DNA of 64,000 nt from Sipunculus nudus (taxonomy: Eukaryota > Annelida > Sipuncula > Golfingiida > Sipunculidae). The first letter of the stretch is position 1; every line of letters starts with the position of its first letter. The notes below the pieces were generated by a model that saw nothing but the letters and a program-made list of their open reading frames with translations, did not search any database and had not been told where the DNA came from. The translations under genes were made by a program, and so were the position numbers. The stretch lies in the NCBI GenBank assembly GCA_026874595.1, contig CM049306.1, positions 98,511,642-98,575,641 of the forward strand, given 5' to 3'. Below, in pieces: positions 37,001 through 50,345 of this stretch.

Positions 37001-40000
37001 GAATTACTCATAGCGATATTAATTTTATAATAACAATATACAAAGTAGAATAGCGAATAAAAAAGTTACAAGCATTACAAGCATATAAATATTTCTTACA
37101 TGAAAAATCAATAAATATTTTTACTCATGATTAATTATTTTTTTTCACATTTTAGTTAAGATTAATAATTTTAAAGTGTTATGCTCCTTCCGATGGAAGA
37201 CAAACAATGCACTAATTTCAATGTTCTTACATCACGATTTTTTTCCAAATGTTACACGTTTTATTCAGATACTGTTAGTTCTGATATAAGGTTCCAAACT
37301 GATTAAATCTTCCTGGGCAAGTGTAGTTCAAACAAGAATCGATGTATTATATTTCAAACAAAACCATATCTGATTAATTAAGCGCACTTGAAGGAAAATT
37401 TTCAGAACCAGATGACCAAACAATTTTTGATGCTTCGTTAACCACTGATTAAAGGCACTGAATATTACACCAAATTAGAACTTGTGAAATTATTGAATAT
37501 GTATTCAGTTTCAAACGAAGAATATTTACTAATTACGTATGATCATGTATGCAGCAGTTTCATTCCTTCAAGAAACCCAAGGCTTTCAGTTTACCCTTTT
37601 ATCTGATCTTAAAGTGAATCTGAAACTCTGCATTCAGTAACATTATCCAAAATAGATTGGCTCTTCCCTAATATAAATTACATATGATATCGGTAAGTCG
37701 GTTATTTACGTCATCAAAATGTGTAATATCAACGACAAATTTATCATAGAATGATTAATCTAAGATACAAAGCTCGGTAGACTGGAAAAGCTAGATTTAA
37801 TGCCATTAAGCTCCTTGTTCTCTGAAATCCACAGATTCAGTAGACAACCGTGGAATTGTCACACAAAGGGACTCCATCCCCTCTTTTCAAGCTCCTTTGA
37901 GCGCTATCCCACGTGACCAAGGTCACGCCCACCTCGATTCATCATCCTATACTACGTTTCATCTGAAGATACCTAATTGCATCAAATCTACCTTTAATCT
38001 TAGACTTCTATAATATGACAAAGAATATTTCAAATAGGGTAGGGCATGTTCTTTTATAAATAGATTTCTTGTTATATTAAAAAAAGGTTTAGAATAATAT
38101 TATGTTGTCTTTTATTTTTATAAAAATGATTTAAATCTGGTATGAGACATTTACTGAGATGGAAATGTGAAGTTCCAAATTTACGCCGTCTCCCTCCCCC
38201 CCCAAAAGACTACCACATTATTGATCAAATAAAAGCCTTTGCTTAAACTAATATATGTAAGAGCCATCCATCTGTACAGAATAGTAAACCAGAGGATTTT
38301 TTTTAACAAATGGCATTTCCACCTACCCCTAACCCTTAAGAAGCAGCTTGATAAGTTTCGTGTTTCGAGGAAAATCCATTTGAAAATTGAACCCCACTTT
38401 CTTATACCGGGAACGCATCAGTGAGCTTGGTAAGTGTTAACCTTGGCTCGGGTCATACCTTTACAAAGAGTATCACGGTTTTGATCAATATATTGTGATG
38501 AGACTTAATATCAGAGTAGCCATATTCATTGGCATGTCCTCCACAGTCAACCAGGGTTGATAGAATGCCGTCCTGTATACACGTTCCACCTTCCAGGGGT
38601 GGGTTTCTTATACCACCGCTACGGACGATACACTTGCGCCTTCAGGGCCCATGGTGGCTCCATTGATGTGAATGGATGTCGTTACTCAAGAGACGTCCCA
38701 AACACTGTGCCGGGACATACACCCCACACTTCACATGATTGACTTTAATGCCATTAATGCATTAGGCCGACGAATTGTCAAGAAATACTTGTTAAAAACA
38801 CCCCCACCACCATAAACTTACTCGTCCATGGGATTAATACAGACAAAACTACGTTACCCGTGAAGTGTCATATACTTTAAACATTATAGGCCATATAAGT
38901 TCCCCTACGCAATGTTCATATAATTTTATTGATAGAAAAATCCGTAAAATTATGTCACGGGTTTAAACCTTTTCCGAGTGCGGTCTTAGTTATATGAACT
39001 GGCTTCAGTTTTATTTCTGCGGCATCCCCATAACAATGGGACTATCTAGTAAACTGCCTTCTGGAGGATACTACTTTGCTACAATGCCATTAAATCTTTG
39101 ACAACCCAATGGTACGGCTTTAAATAGAACTTTACATTCTGAAACTCCGTGAGGCTTCATTCAAACACCAGCATAAATGGATCTCGATTTGAGGCAGAAG
39201 CGTCGTTAGTTATATGAGGGAAGGCGGACTACGAGGCGGGCTAATTAATGGTGACTTTAATCATACACAAATTCCAGTATTGCTAATCTTTATTAGCTGA
39301 CATTTTGTATCAACCAAAGATATGCAACATGTATTTTTATCTTATTTTTTAGGTTCTTTTTTTTCATATCATATTACTAAAACTTTACTACTTTCTGAAA
39401 GCTATCAACTGCTATTAACCTAAACAAATACTAGAGATAAAAAAAGAGAATATACAAAGCAAATTAATTAAAAATGGGGAACAAATTCAATGTTTTGTTA
39501 GCTCTGAAAAAGCGATTAATTTGCTAAGGCTCCCTGGTAAGCCGTGCTTACTCAGGGCATTCGATATAAAACAGTCTATTAACAACTAATAAATCTTAAT
39601 TTATCCGTATCTTTTTACAATGTTTTGCAATCATTCCGGTTATTTAGACATACACAAATTTAAACAAACCGTAATTTGGACTTTACATATATTTAAAGAA
39701 AAATTCCTAGCGACTACAATACATTTCCTTCTGCCTAGAGGAACTATTTTCTTCCACGATCATGTTTCAGAAGCAACGAGGTCCACTGTTGAAAAATTAT
39801 ATCCAGCATCTCAACATATCCTTACGCATTATCTTGGTTCGAGTTATATCGTTTCACAGTGAAGAAATGGTATTTTTTATCATTAAAGCCGAGGTCACCT
39901 AGGTCGTGGGGCTTGGACAAGAGGTTACAGCCCGCTAAGCCCATATATCAATCCGTCAAGGACTGATCCCCAAAGTTGAAAACTGTGCGTGTGAAATGAC

Positions 40001-40624
40001 CAGGATCATCATATATTAGTGCTCAAACTATTTACTTATTAATGCAGTGTTGCGGTCACTATGATGCTGGTCCCTGGTTCTAGAAATAATTCAGCGAATA
40101 ACCTCTGAGGTATTGCAGAAGACTCTTGTGTAATTCCAAACTTGGGCCTTCTTCTCAGAATTCCAAAGTCTAGGAAAGTAGGCTGTCCCGTTTGACGCAT
40201 TAGTAGCTGATAAGCAGTAACAAACATGACAGAAAAAAAATGTTACAGGTGGTGTTCCATCGACCATCTGTATCTCCTATATTTTCCTATATACATTAAA
40301 AATGGTCTATAATTTTTTACTATCCTGTTTTTAGGCCATAATCTCCTATATTTTCCAGTTTTTTTACAATCGTGTTTCTGTTATAATAGTGTTAATATTG
40401 AAAATTTAAAAAAAAATGAGTTCTTTTTGCATGCATGTGTGCATGTAAGATGGCTTGTCAGGTTTACACCGAACGGAGTGTGAATGACAGTTTGATATGA
40501 TGGTATAATGCATATTTAGCGGAAAGGCAATTTTTTCTGTGGAAAGGCAAACCTGTACTAGTGTCTTTCCGTTGGAAAGGTGAAAATTTCAAAGTATTAC
40601 GACCCCTTATATATAAATATATAT
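34044..40624. other. Long non-coding stretch
   Basis: I see no gene with recognisable content. The largest open frames are at 35807-36139 and 36139-36483 (plus) and 36078-36365 (minus), 95-114 codons without domains. Sequence is AT-rich throughout, with short poly-C at about 38198-38206. Confidence 0.4.
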
Positions 40625-40812
40625 TTATATATAAATATAAAGGAATCAAATTTTGTCAGACATTTTTACTACTACGTAGATTCGTGCAACATGTTAAACC
40701 CATCAGGTGATCGAGACTGTCTGATAGAGATGGTATATACCGTAGTTGCACGAAACTATTTAGTAGTAAAAGTGACCGAGAAATTTGATTCCTCTATTTA
40801 TATATTTATAAA
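40625..40812. mobile_element. Foldback (MITE-like) element with about 50-bp inverted arms
   Basis: The left arm (40642-40690) starts GGAATCAAATTT and passes through TTTTTACTACT to TTCGTGCAAC. The right arm (40744-40793) is its reverse complement with a few mismatches: GTTGCACGAA, TAGTAGTAAAAG, AAATTTGATTCC. The intervening loop is about 53 bp. AT-rich flanks extend the palindrome to about 40625 and 40812. No coding capacity. Confidence 0.75.
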
Positions 40813-40885
40813 GCTCTGGTGTCATACCATAGAGCCCTCTTGCGGTTGTTTATTGCAGGAAACTAGTTGATTAATTTATATATAT

Positions 40886-41049
40886 ATATTCTTACGAAGA
40901 CAAATTGTCGATGGGAAAATTCTCGGCCGATCCCAGAGTCGAACCCAGGTCGGTGGCGTACAAGTCCGTCGTACCAACCGCTTCGCTAGCAAAGCAAGCT
41001 TCACTAGCGAGACAGTCAGTCCGCTTTTATGTCATCCCCGTAACACACC
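40886..41049 (-). mobile_element. tRNA-derived SINE, copy A
   Basis: On the minus strand the element carries a tRNA-like segment with A-box-like AAGCGGTTGGTACG and B-box CTGGGTTCGACTCTGGGA about 20 bases further on. It begins near CCCGTAAC on the right and ends near TTACGAAGAC on the left in plus-strand order, matching copy B at 41165-41329. It is GC-richer than its surroundings. Confidence 0.7.
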
Positions 41050-41164
41050 CCCTCTTAAGAGCGTTCTACTATCAGAAAAAGACTATATATCCCAGGAGTC
41101 ACACTTTGGTGAGCTTATTCCCTAGGCCACAAAGTAAACTGTCCCGTCAGACGAGCCCTCATTT

Positions 41165-41329
41165 TGTTACGAAGGCAAATTGTTGAAGGGGGGGGGGGGG
41201 GGAGTCCTGGGCCGATCCCGGAGTCGAACCCAGGTCGGTGGCGTACAAGCCCGGCGTACCAACCGCTTCGCAAAGCAAGCTTCACTAGCGAGACAGTTCG
41301 GTCCGCTTTTATGTCACCCCGTAACAATA
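41165..41329 (-). mobile_element. tRNA-derived SINE, copy B
   Basis: Same orientation as copy A, offset about 285 bp, highly similar from the B-box (GGGTTCGACTCC) to the CCCGTAAC end. It has a run of about 13 G (41189-41201) near one end where copy A has none, and lacks a short CTAGCAAAG segment of copy A. Open frames at 41164-41682 and 41115-41381 run through it and are shadows. Confidence 0.72.
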
Positions 41330-42770
41330 TATATACCCCATCATCATGCCTCCGCAGATCTACCAGAAGTTCTATAATCAAGACTTATACTGAACCTGTG
41401 AAAACGCCCACCCGACTGTGCACGACCCTTCCTTTATTGTATGGAGATACCGTGACCAGACGTATTATCGCTGTATCCCTCATTGATGAAGGTTTAAGCT
41501 ATCAGGCTGCCATGAGTAACAGGGTGTACACGCCACGGCCTGGGTGGGAAACAATTCAGGTTCAATCCTGCTACATCCTGAAATGGAAATTAAAAGTCGA
41601 ATTGTGGTATCACGATGGCGGTTTCCGGATCGTCGCGTGCCTCGAATATTACCTCAAACTAAATGATCTAGCGTGTGAATAGACATTATTTCACGTCATG
41701 GTGCGGCCCTGACAAGATTCCAACTAACACAATCACAGGCCAAAATATCCTGAGGATGTAATGAGACCCCACTAAAACCGACCCCAAGACAGGTTCGTTT
41801 GTGAGAAATGAATACATAGGCGCATTACCCCCTTTGTCCGGTGGCGACCCCGTGAAAGTCGTTACTGAAGAAAAGTACAAGTCGTAACGCCTTAATGTAA
41901 TCTAAGAGTGTAATAGCGCCACGCAGGGTAGGTAATTACATGTTGATCTGAACTCAGCTAATCCTCTTCAATAACACTTAGCCGGTTGAAGAACTTGATC
42001 CCCTTGGCATATAGAGGTGGGGTAGAGGCTGGTTGAACAATGTCTTACTTACATTGATCTCGATGTATTGACAGTTGCACGTCCGTGGGTTGCCGGTTTT
42101 TCTACTGCCCACTCTCACAGGCCGATGTTTAATTGATACACACCATACTGAAATGGTTCTAGCTTTCAAATCAAATGCTGTCTTTGTTTAAATATTGATG
42201 GATGTACTGTAGTTTTCACAAGGTAATAAGAATTAAAAAAAACTAACATCCTGTCAATATACTTTACTTGCACAGATTTAACATCTTCCGAGGAACTACT
42301 CAAATGACTATCTGACAGATTAACGATCGTTTTGAGCTCTGGTTTCCATAGTCCTGTAGTGATTTATATCTGTGATGGGGGTGGGTATTAAAACATGTGA
42401 ACAATAGTGTTATATTTAATTTAAAATTAACAGTTTGTGTAAATTGTCACCTCCATAACTGTGACAGAAAGAAGCTACCTGAACAATAGGTAGTTACTTG
42501 AGTGAAGAAAATTGAGTTGTCATTGGTTGAAGAAAGAAACTACATAAAATAGATGTAGGATGCTACAATGAACAGACCAGAGTATACCTCATTACAGTAA
42601 CCATGACTTATTGTTTAGTTTCTATATCCATTCTAATGTACTGAAGTCTACATTTTTTCTGAGCAGAAAAGTGATAGTTGATATCCCCCATTAGATAAAT
42701 TTTAATTCAAATATGACAAAATCAGTTCAAAATAATCTGAAATATAAACGTGAGACTTTTTTTTTAATTT
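41330..42770. other. Non-coding stretch
   Basis: I see no gene. A B-box-like GGTTCAATCCTG occurs near 41560 but no convincing A-box accompanies it. Confidence 0.4.
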
Positions 42771-42778
42771 TTGATGGC

Positions 42779-43077
42779 CAGGGGCGTCAATATAGGGGGG
42801 ATGGGGGGGGGGGGGGTATATATTCCCCCCCACTTTTTGGCAAGGGGGGATGGTCAATGTAATCATCCCCCCTCCCACTTTTTCAGAGAATAATTTTTAT
42901 ATATTTCAAATAAAATATATAAATAAATAGAATTATAGACTTTGGTTCCATTTATAAGTTTGTTATGAAATATTAATAGATAAATGGTTTAGAATTAACA
43001 TATACCTTATTTATAAAACCTTATACATAAGATATATATATTCGATATGTCACACGGACAATAAAAGGTATATATAT

Positions 43078-43111
<34 letters not shown>

Positions 43112-43258
43112 GTATAAACATGTCTGTTTTATCCCAATTTTGACTACCCCCACGCCTGTCATCCCCTGCCCCCCCCCCCCACCACCACCATTGCGAGTCA
43201 TCTCCCCACCCTGCGAGTCATCCCCCCCCCCACCCTTGAAGATAAATTGACGCCACTG
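42779..43258. mobile_element. Non-autonomous hAT-like element (480 bp)
   Basis: The left end is CAGGGGCGTCAATATA; the right end, read on the minus strand, is CAGTGGCGTCAATTTA. The flanks are TTGATGGC (42771-42778) and GTGATGGC (43259-43266), an 8-bp duplication with one mismatch. CAG-starting inverted termini with 8-bp target duplications are the mark of hAT transposons. Inside are long G runs, complementary C runs and a (TA)n tract (43069-43111). It has no transposase, so it is a passive copy. Confidence 0.8.
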
Positions 43259-43887
43259 GTGATGGCCATATTAAGTCGTCATTTCCGTATGCAGTTTTTA
43301 AGGAAATTATTTCAAAATATAACTTGTAAGAAGAGTATCTCTCAAAACAGGTGGACACAGGTTTGTTGAACAGAATATAATAAAGAACGAAATGAAAAAC
43401 TACAGACAGCAGTAGCTAGAACAACAGGAATAAGCCACGAGCTCAACAGTCTAGACTGTAACAGATCGCCCTTGACGTAACATATTGAAAATATGAACAA
43501 TAGACATTTATAAACATCATTCAAACAACAGAAATAGTACAAAAGCCTGGAGTTATTCATTGGGCAGCATGTAATAACATGAACCATATCTGGCATAGAA
43601 CTGAATTGCTTAATATGCCATCGTGACCTTTTCTTTTTTGGGACATTTTAAATCTTTGTCATTATAAATCACAAAATATGTAAAAATCGAGGCATCTTAA
43701 TAGAAAACTTCATTTGATTATTTGTTCCCACAGTCAAATAAACCTAGTATTTTTTAATGTTTGTATCAGATCTGTTTAGTTCTTGAAAATCAAAATCAAC
43801 AATGAAAAATGCGGTGAACCACGTATTTTCTTTTTATAAAATAGCAAAATGAAAAATCTACGTAAAGACCTACTGTCTCGTGATTTT

Positions 43888-43975
43888 ACTCTGTTCAATG
43901 GAGTCTACTCAATTGAAATCACAGATGCCATGATAAAGTCATTCATTGCTCATGCCACACATAGCCACACATATT
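43888..43975 (+). repeat. Partial copy of the 45.2-45.4 kb duplication
   Basis: The segment with TCAATTGAAATCAC and TCATTCATTGCTCATGCCA matches 45260-45330 with scattered substitutions, so the duplicated sequence is a dispersed family. Confidence 0.6.
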
Positions 43976-44188
43976 TGTGATGTCACGGACAACACGGGCA
44001 TTACATTATCGTTACAGTAAGCATTTGTGTTATCCTACAATTCATTTCTCATTATTGAAATAGCGTTATGCAATATTGGAAATATGCAGATATATAGACT
44101 TCTATTTTGTTAAAAATTTAAGTAAGAACTTAAGTAACGTCTTGTTTAAATTTCGAATTATTACACTTTCTTTTATTCAGACTCTTAA

Positions 44189-44192
<4 letters not shown>

Positions 44193-44251
<59 letters not shown>

Positions 44252-44289
44252 GTATATGTGTATATATATATACATATATATATATATGT
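44193..44289. repeat. (TA)n microsatellite, about 95 bp
   Basis: A long TA tract interrupted by TATGTATATGTG near its end. A 71-codon open frame of Tyr-Ile repeats runs through it and is not a gene. Confidence 0.95.
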
Positions 44290-45170
44290 GAATTTATATA
44301 TTATAAAAATCACGAAAAAAAAAACAGGTGAACATGGGAACACAATGTACACAAAATAAAATAGCTAAAATAGATTTTCATGTTTTATTTGTATTAAACA
44401 TTCGGAATGCTTCAGTGAAAATTTTAACTTCGGAAGGTATTGGTAGCATAAATTATCGACTTCCGTGCCGACATCAGATCAACCAAAAAAATACCCGTTA
44501 CTCATTCCCATTTGTAGACTTTCGTAGATAGAGCCACAAACAATGCAGCTTTGTCCTTCCCGGAGGTAGTATTGTGCAATTCAAACTCGCCGTAGAATCT
44601 ACGGGTCAGGCACCTGTGAGTTCCCATCCTCCTGTCGGTAATAAGTGGATAACTAACCCAAATTTCACGCTCGTTCAGGTGAATGTAAGACACGTGAGGC
44701 AGCAAGAGGCGACATATGTGTACTTGTCCATAAACTCCCGCAAGTGTAGATATTCCAAGAAAAGTGAACCAGAAACGTTAAGGTAACATATATAAATAAA
44801 ATATATATTTAAACAAACACTTATGAACTTATGCCTCAAATGTGTCTTTCTGGTCTGTCGTGTACTTAATATTGTAGAAATAATACTTGTTAGATTTTAA
44901 AGCCATCTGTTCTTAATGAGACATCCGTCTGACCTTCGTTTCTTATATCCTAGACCATTTCACCCGATATACGACTAATATGGAGATCAGTCAGGGATTG
45001 CGGATTCTGTAACATTTGACTTTTTCTATATAACACCTACATAATCGGTGGACTAAATTCAGGGACACCAAGCAGGTTATTTCTACCATTGGAAGTACTG
45101 GACATTTCCAAGTTATGTATATGAATTCGTTGTATATACAGTTTAATTAAATTTGATTTAATTTAATTAA

Positions 45171-45440
45171 GAGCTTTCCTAATTTGTGAAAACCCCAACT
45201 TCTAACTCCATTTATTTTTCGAGATATTTTGGACTTATATCAATGACATATTTATGTGTCTGTTCGATTGTGTCTATTCAATTGACATCACCGATGCGAT
45301 ATAAAGTTATTCATTGCTCATGCCATGTTTGTAATTAAGAGCTTTCCTGATTTGTGAAAACTCCTAACTTCTTAACCCGTATATTTTTTTCGAGATATTT
45401 TGGACTTATAATATCAATGACATATTTATGTGTCAATGTA
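45171..45440 (+). repeat. 168-bp tandem duplication
   Basis: GAGCTTTCCT at 45171 recurs at 45339, followed in both copies by TTTGTGAAAAC and CGAGATATTTTGGACTTAT, then ATCAATGACATATTTATGTG. The segment between the copies is related to 43888-43975. Confidence 0.8.
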
Positions 45441-48400
45441 TTAAAAAAGACTCAAGATATTGGTTAAACAGCTAGTTCAAAGCTTTCTGCAGTTAGATAA
45501 ACTCATTTCATTGGTTAAAACCTTATTATAAATTCTGGCGCATCTGGATAATATATCGCGTTGATGTCACATAAAATACCTGACATTAACAGAGATGCCG
45601 TGACCTGCTGGACGGAAACTCTTGACAATATTTAGATAAATTATAAAAGTAGGTTAAAGAGTGTTTTCATGAAAAAAGGCAGTACGTATATCAGTGATTC
45701 ATCATTTAAGCCCCAGTCCGGCAAGATGGGCGCTATAACGGCACAGCAAAGTGCAGATGGTGAATAGCCGCTGACAACGACTTTACTGTGAATTGTCAAC
45801 TAATCGTGGATCAAAGCAATCATCAACATTAATGATACAGCAATATTGGTAAAAAGCCTGAGCTAAAACATAAAATGTTCCACTTAATTCCCCGGGGAAG
45901 CGCGACACTCGCCTTACTCGTGTTTTCTTGGTATTTGTCAATTTAGCCTATTATAGCCGGACGTCGGAATTCATTTTCTAGGTTGTCCGTTATTCATGTT
46001 AAAAATGCCCCCTGTCTTCAGCATAAAAACCACAGGATGAACAACACAATAGATGCATGGGAGAGGACATCATAAGTGATCACAGAATGAGGGATGGTCC
46101 AGGAGTTCTTTTGAGCCCAGTTGTCTTTTCCGCGGGTAATTACAGCCTCACTAATTAATAACAAGCAAGAATTTAGCCCCAACCCGACACGATGACAGAA
46201 CGGTATTTAACATGAACAAATGTCATCCAGTTTCAAATGGTGGTTGTCAGCTTCGTTAAACTTAATATATTATATTTTAAATCGTTTTGGATTCAAACAT
46301 TATTTATTTGTATGAATTATCTGTGTGTCACAATAAAGTAAAATTATACAGTTTACCTGACCATAATATGACCTTACCTTTCTTCGATAAAAAGAATTTG
46401 AACTAAATGTTCATTTTTTTCGATGCAGCAACAGCAAGTTGTTTGTTTCCATGCATTTTTATGTCATCATGAGAACTAAGCATTTCATGTTGGGCCAACA
46501 TTGCAAGAACGTTCCTCTTAAACTAATAGTGAATTGGAAAGATACAGAAAATGATTAAAGTTTAAAGGTCAGATTTGAAGAGGTATACTTTCTAAATCAA
46601 CTGATATTATGATACACACAGTCCCCAGAAATATACGCATATGAAATATTGTGCAATATGAACAGAAAAATATGTTCTGCGCCACGGGTTTATAAAAAAA
46701 TGAAGCAAAGGAAGTTGTTATTATAGCACCATTACGCCGTTAGTTTTAATGAGTGATTAACAAGAAGATATCGGGCTCACCGGACTTGGAAAGGAAATGG
46801 GCCCGCTATTTTCCCCTGGAGTCAACTGTTTCTTCGTTTCGACAGGAAAGCATTAAAATGTCTCAGGCTTAAAAGAATACTTGTTTGGATTGCTATTTGC
46901 GTCGGCAGGAAGCGGCCTTCGACAGTTTAAAAGGAAACCTTGCACCGAGTGGAATAATCAACGATCTGCGGTAATTGTTTATTTTCCAGAAACCAAAAGG
47001 TGAAGCTAGACCTTGAATTCCTACAAGGGAGAGTCATTATTCATTGTCAGTTCTAATTTACTTTATTGTTATACCTAAACCGAGAGTCACTGGTGCATCC
47101 AGCCAATATTAGTTTACGTTAATATTTATCCAGTCCCAGATGTCATATTTTTGTCATATATAAGTTAAGTTTCTTTCTAATGATGTTAAGTTCTTCTGGC
47201 TGGTTTTCCTTCTATACTGATCATTTACTTTCCCATTATAGCTTTCATTGTGCTCTACGCCCGTCCTTATGATGACTTTTTACACAACCTACCTGTCAAG
47301 GTACGGAATGCCAAAGAGGGAAATAAAGAAAATTATATTTCATAAAATAAAGAGAGATTAAAGAGAAACACTGAAATTTTGTATCAGCCTCCATCTCGCT
47401 AACAACCCGTCTGTCTCTATAATACTTTGTTGTGTGTGTATTAGGGTGCGTGTGTAAATTAACGGAGAATGCTGCTGTAAATGGCCAAGGAAGTTAGACT
47501 TGAGAAAACACGCTGCAGTATAAAAATATACCGGAAACAAATAACATAATCTACATTTCTTGTGACAAGGCTGTTGCATGGGAACCTCCACACAAGGTAG
47601 AAAATAAGAAAGCTGAAGAAACTCACATGCCAGCCTTTCGGACACCCTTCATTTTCAATGCATGACCCAACATTTATACACGTACTAATAGAAACTACAA
47701 TAAATGGTTATTTTACCTGGGTAGCATTACAAATGAACTGGTACATAAAAGTTGAGCAGTTTTGACAGAAACTGCAGGTTTTTGCCATCAGAAAACGTTA
47801 AAGAAAACAGGTGATGCATTCACACACGCCAATTACAAATGAGCTCGGGACGCAGCAATAATCGACCGTCGCTTCTTGTTTTAATACGAAACCTATGGTT
47901 TTATCTTTAGTGACGAAACCTTTTCAGTGTTGATGTATCACAATTTTTCTATTTAAGATGCGGAATTAAAAGGATTCTGTTTACTCTATAAAACAGCATC
48001 AATTTTTCCATCGCCGATATAATAGAATTCAAGTACTATCAGCAGTCTCAGTAGTAATAACAACAGAAGATGTCATATTCCAGTATAATGTAAAGTACTC
48101 AACCCAACTGTAATTTGAGGATGAGGGCGCCGTCAGCCAAAAAGCGTTTCTCCGGCTTCTACATTGAAGATGGCCAATGGCCACCAAACTCGCTGAGCAG
48201 ACAAATTCCTACATTAAGACTATCCGCGATTTACTGTACAATCGAATATCGATGCCCTGACCTAACATAAATTTAGAACCGCTCATGGGGGCAGAAAAAA
48301 AACTGGATGTCGCAAATTTGAATGACGGAATTAAGGCTATACCGTGAGTTATAATTATAAATAAAATAAAAGAACAGCAGAATATGAAAACCTAAGTACA

Positions 48401-49350
48401 TTATTTACATAAAGAAAAATCGATGAAAACAAAATCTTATCAGGTTTAATAATACAACACTCATAGACATCATGAATACCAATTACCTAAAAAATGCATC
48501 GTTACAAATATTAAATTTGCTTAATTAGACATAAGCACAATGGGCACACTCATAGACGCTTACAGTAATGAGCTCCTTATAAAAATTCCACAATCCTGCT
48601 ACAGAACATTAAAAAAGAATTAATTCGTTTTCTGTATCATAATATTTTTTATATCGTCATCTCAAGTATATGATATGCGGGGTATATGATTTACGCATTA
48701 TATTAATATTAACCACTAGCACATAAGTGACCTTTTAATTAAATCTTATATGACTCCTACACACATATTAAGGTACAGATTCACTACAGTTATAATATAC
48801 TATTTTTTTCTTTTATTATGTATTTCAACCACATAACCCAGGATCTAGATTTCTATCGAAGCGGTCCAATTCCTATTCTTCAACATCCTCGGTAATTACC
48901 CTTTCAATATGCTATATGACCTGACCTCGATATATGTATATGAACTTTTCTTTAAAAAAAATGCAGTACTTAAAGTATTTATTTTGCCTAGAGGGTATAC
49001 CTATACATTCGATATGCGATCTGTGACATCCGGATTAAGTGTATACACAAAATGGGAGCCCCTACGAGCGGGTTTGAGAAACAGGAGGAAATATATTTGT
49101 TAGGGTTCGATAAGGGCGCGAGTGACGCCAAATACAGCGACAAGACGAGAAACTATCTGTAGAGAGAGTAAGGTTGCCAGGGGACGCGTATGGGCAAATG
49201 TAGAGCGGACCATGCCCGAATTCTCAAATATAAGCTTGAGCAGAACCAAAGAAATTTAATATAGTTTTAGGGAAACAATTTATGCAAATTCTAAAATAGT
49301 TTCTGTTGCCCACTTTCTGTTGCCCACTGCTAAAGGAGAAACAAAACGAA
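45441..49350. other. Non-coding stretch
   Basis: I see no gene or organised repeat. The largest open frame (47358-47645, minus, 95 codons) has no recognisable domain. Confidence 0.4.
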
Positions 49351-49840
49351 TTTGGTACTTGGGCACTGAGACAACGCTCACACATTACCATTAGCAAAGC
49401 TACGTCCCACACTTTTGGTATTGAGGCACAAAGACATGTCTCCCACGTTACCACTAGGTCACATCCTACAATGTTGGTACTTAGGCAGTGAGGAAACGCT
49501 TATACGATAAAACTAGGGTACGTCCGACAATTTTGATACCAAGGCTCTAAGGCAAGACTCACATATTACCAATAGGTAACGTCCAGCAATTTTGGTACTT
49601 GGGCATTTAGGCAAGGCTCACACGTTTCCACTTCGATGCGTCCTACAAGTTTGGTACTTAGGCACTAAGACAAGACTCACACAATACCGCTAGATCACGT
49701 CGTCATTGTTGGTATTTAGGCACAAAGATAAGTCATACACCTTACCACTAGGCTACGTTCCACACTGTTGGTACTTAGGCACCAAGACAAGACAGGCACA
49801 ATACCGCTAGGCTACAATTTTGGTAATTAGGCACTTAGAT
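49351..49840. repeat. Degenerate 59-bp tandem repeat, about 9 units
   Basis: The motif TTGGTACTTAGGCA recurs at about 49352, 49415, 49474, 49533, 49592, 49651, 49709, 49768 and 49821, mostly 59 bp apart. Each unit also has CTCACAC, ATTACCACTAGG and ACGTCC-like blocks. Units differ by many substitutions, so the array is old. Confidence 0.85.
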
Positions 49841-50312
49841 GAACCGTAGAATAAATGTAGTCACCCACAGTTTTCATCAGAGAGGTCAAATATTGAATAT
49901 TGATACAAAGGATATACGAACGATGCTGACTCAGCAGAGTGCTTGGTCTGGCTGTGAATCTGGAAGAAAAAAAGTCAGCCTTAACAGGGGGCTAAGAGTG
50001 TTGGTTCTGACGCAGCCAGACGGTGATGTACTCAACCTTTGGAGGAAATGGTTATGAAACAGGTGGGTGAACAGAACAGCGACCTTAGCTATCTTGGTGT
50101 ATATTAAACCATGATGTCTTAGACAACAGATGTCGCCTTTAGACTATCAGACCAAAATGCGTTTTTTTGTGATTTTGGCGGATTCTAATTGTTAAAAAAA
50201 ACATTGCTTAAAACTGTCTTTAAACCTTATTTAAAAATTCTGTTCTTATTTATTGTATTCACTCATATGAGACCTGAAATTACTATGTAAAAGTATTTCT
50301 AGTACATTACGT

Positions 50313-50345
<33 letters not shown>

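Noticed and set aside
41540-41580. Possible tRNA-like element (GGTTCAATCCTG)
   Set aside because: B-box-like sequence without a convincing A-box or cloverleaf.
41164-41682. 172-codon plus-strand open frame
   Set aside because: It starts inside SINE copy B, includes its poly-G run, and shows no domain outside it.
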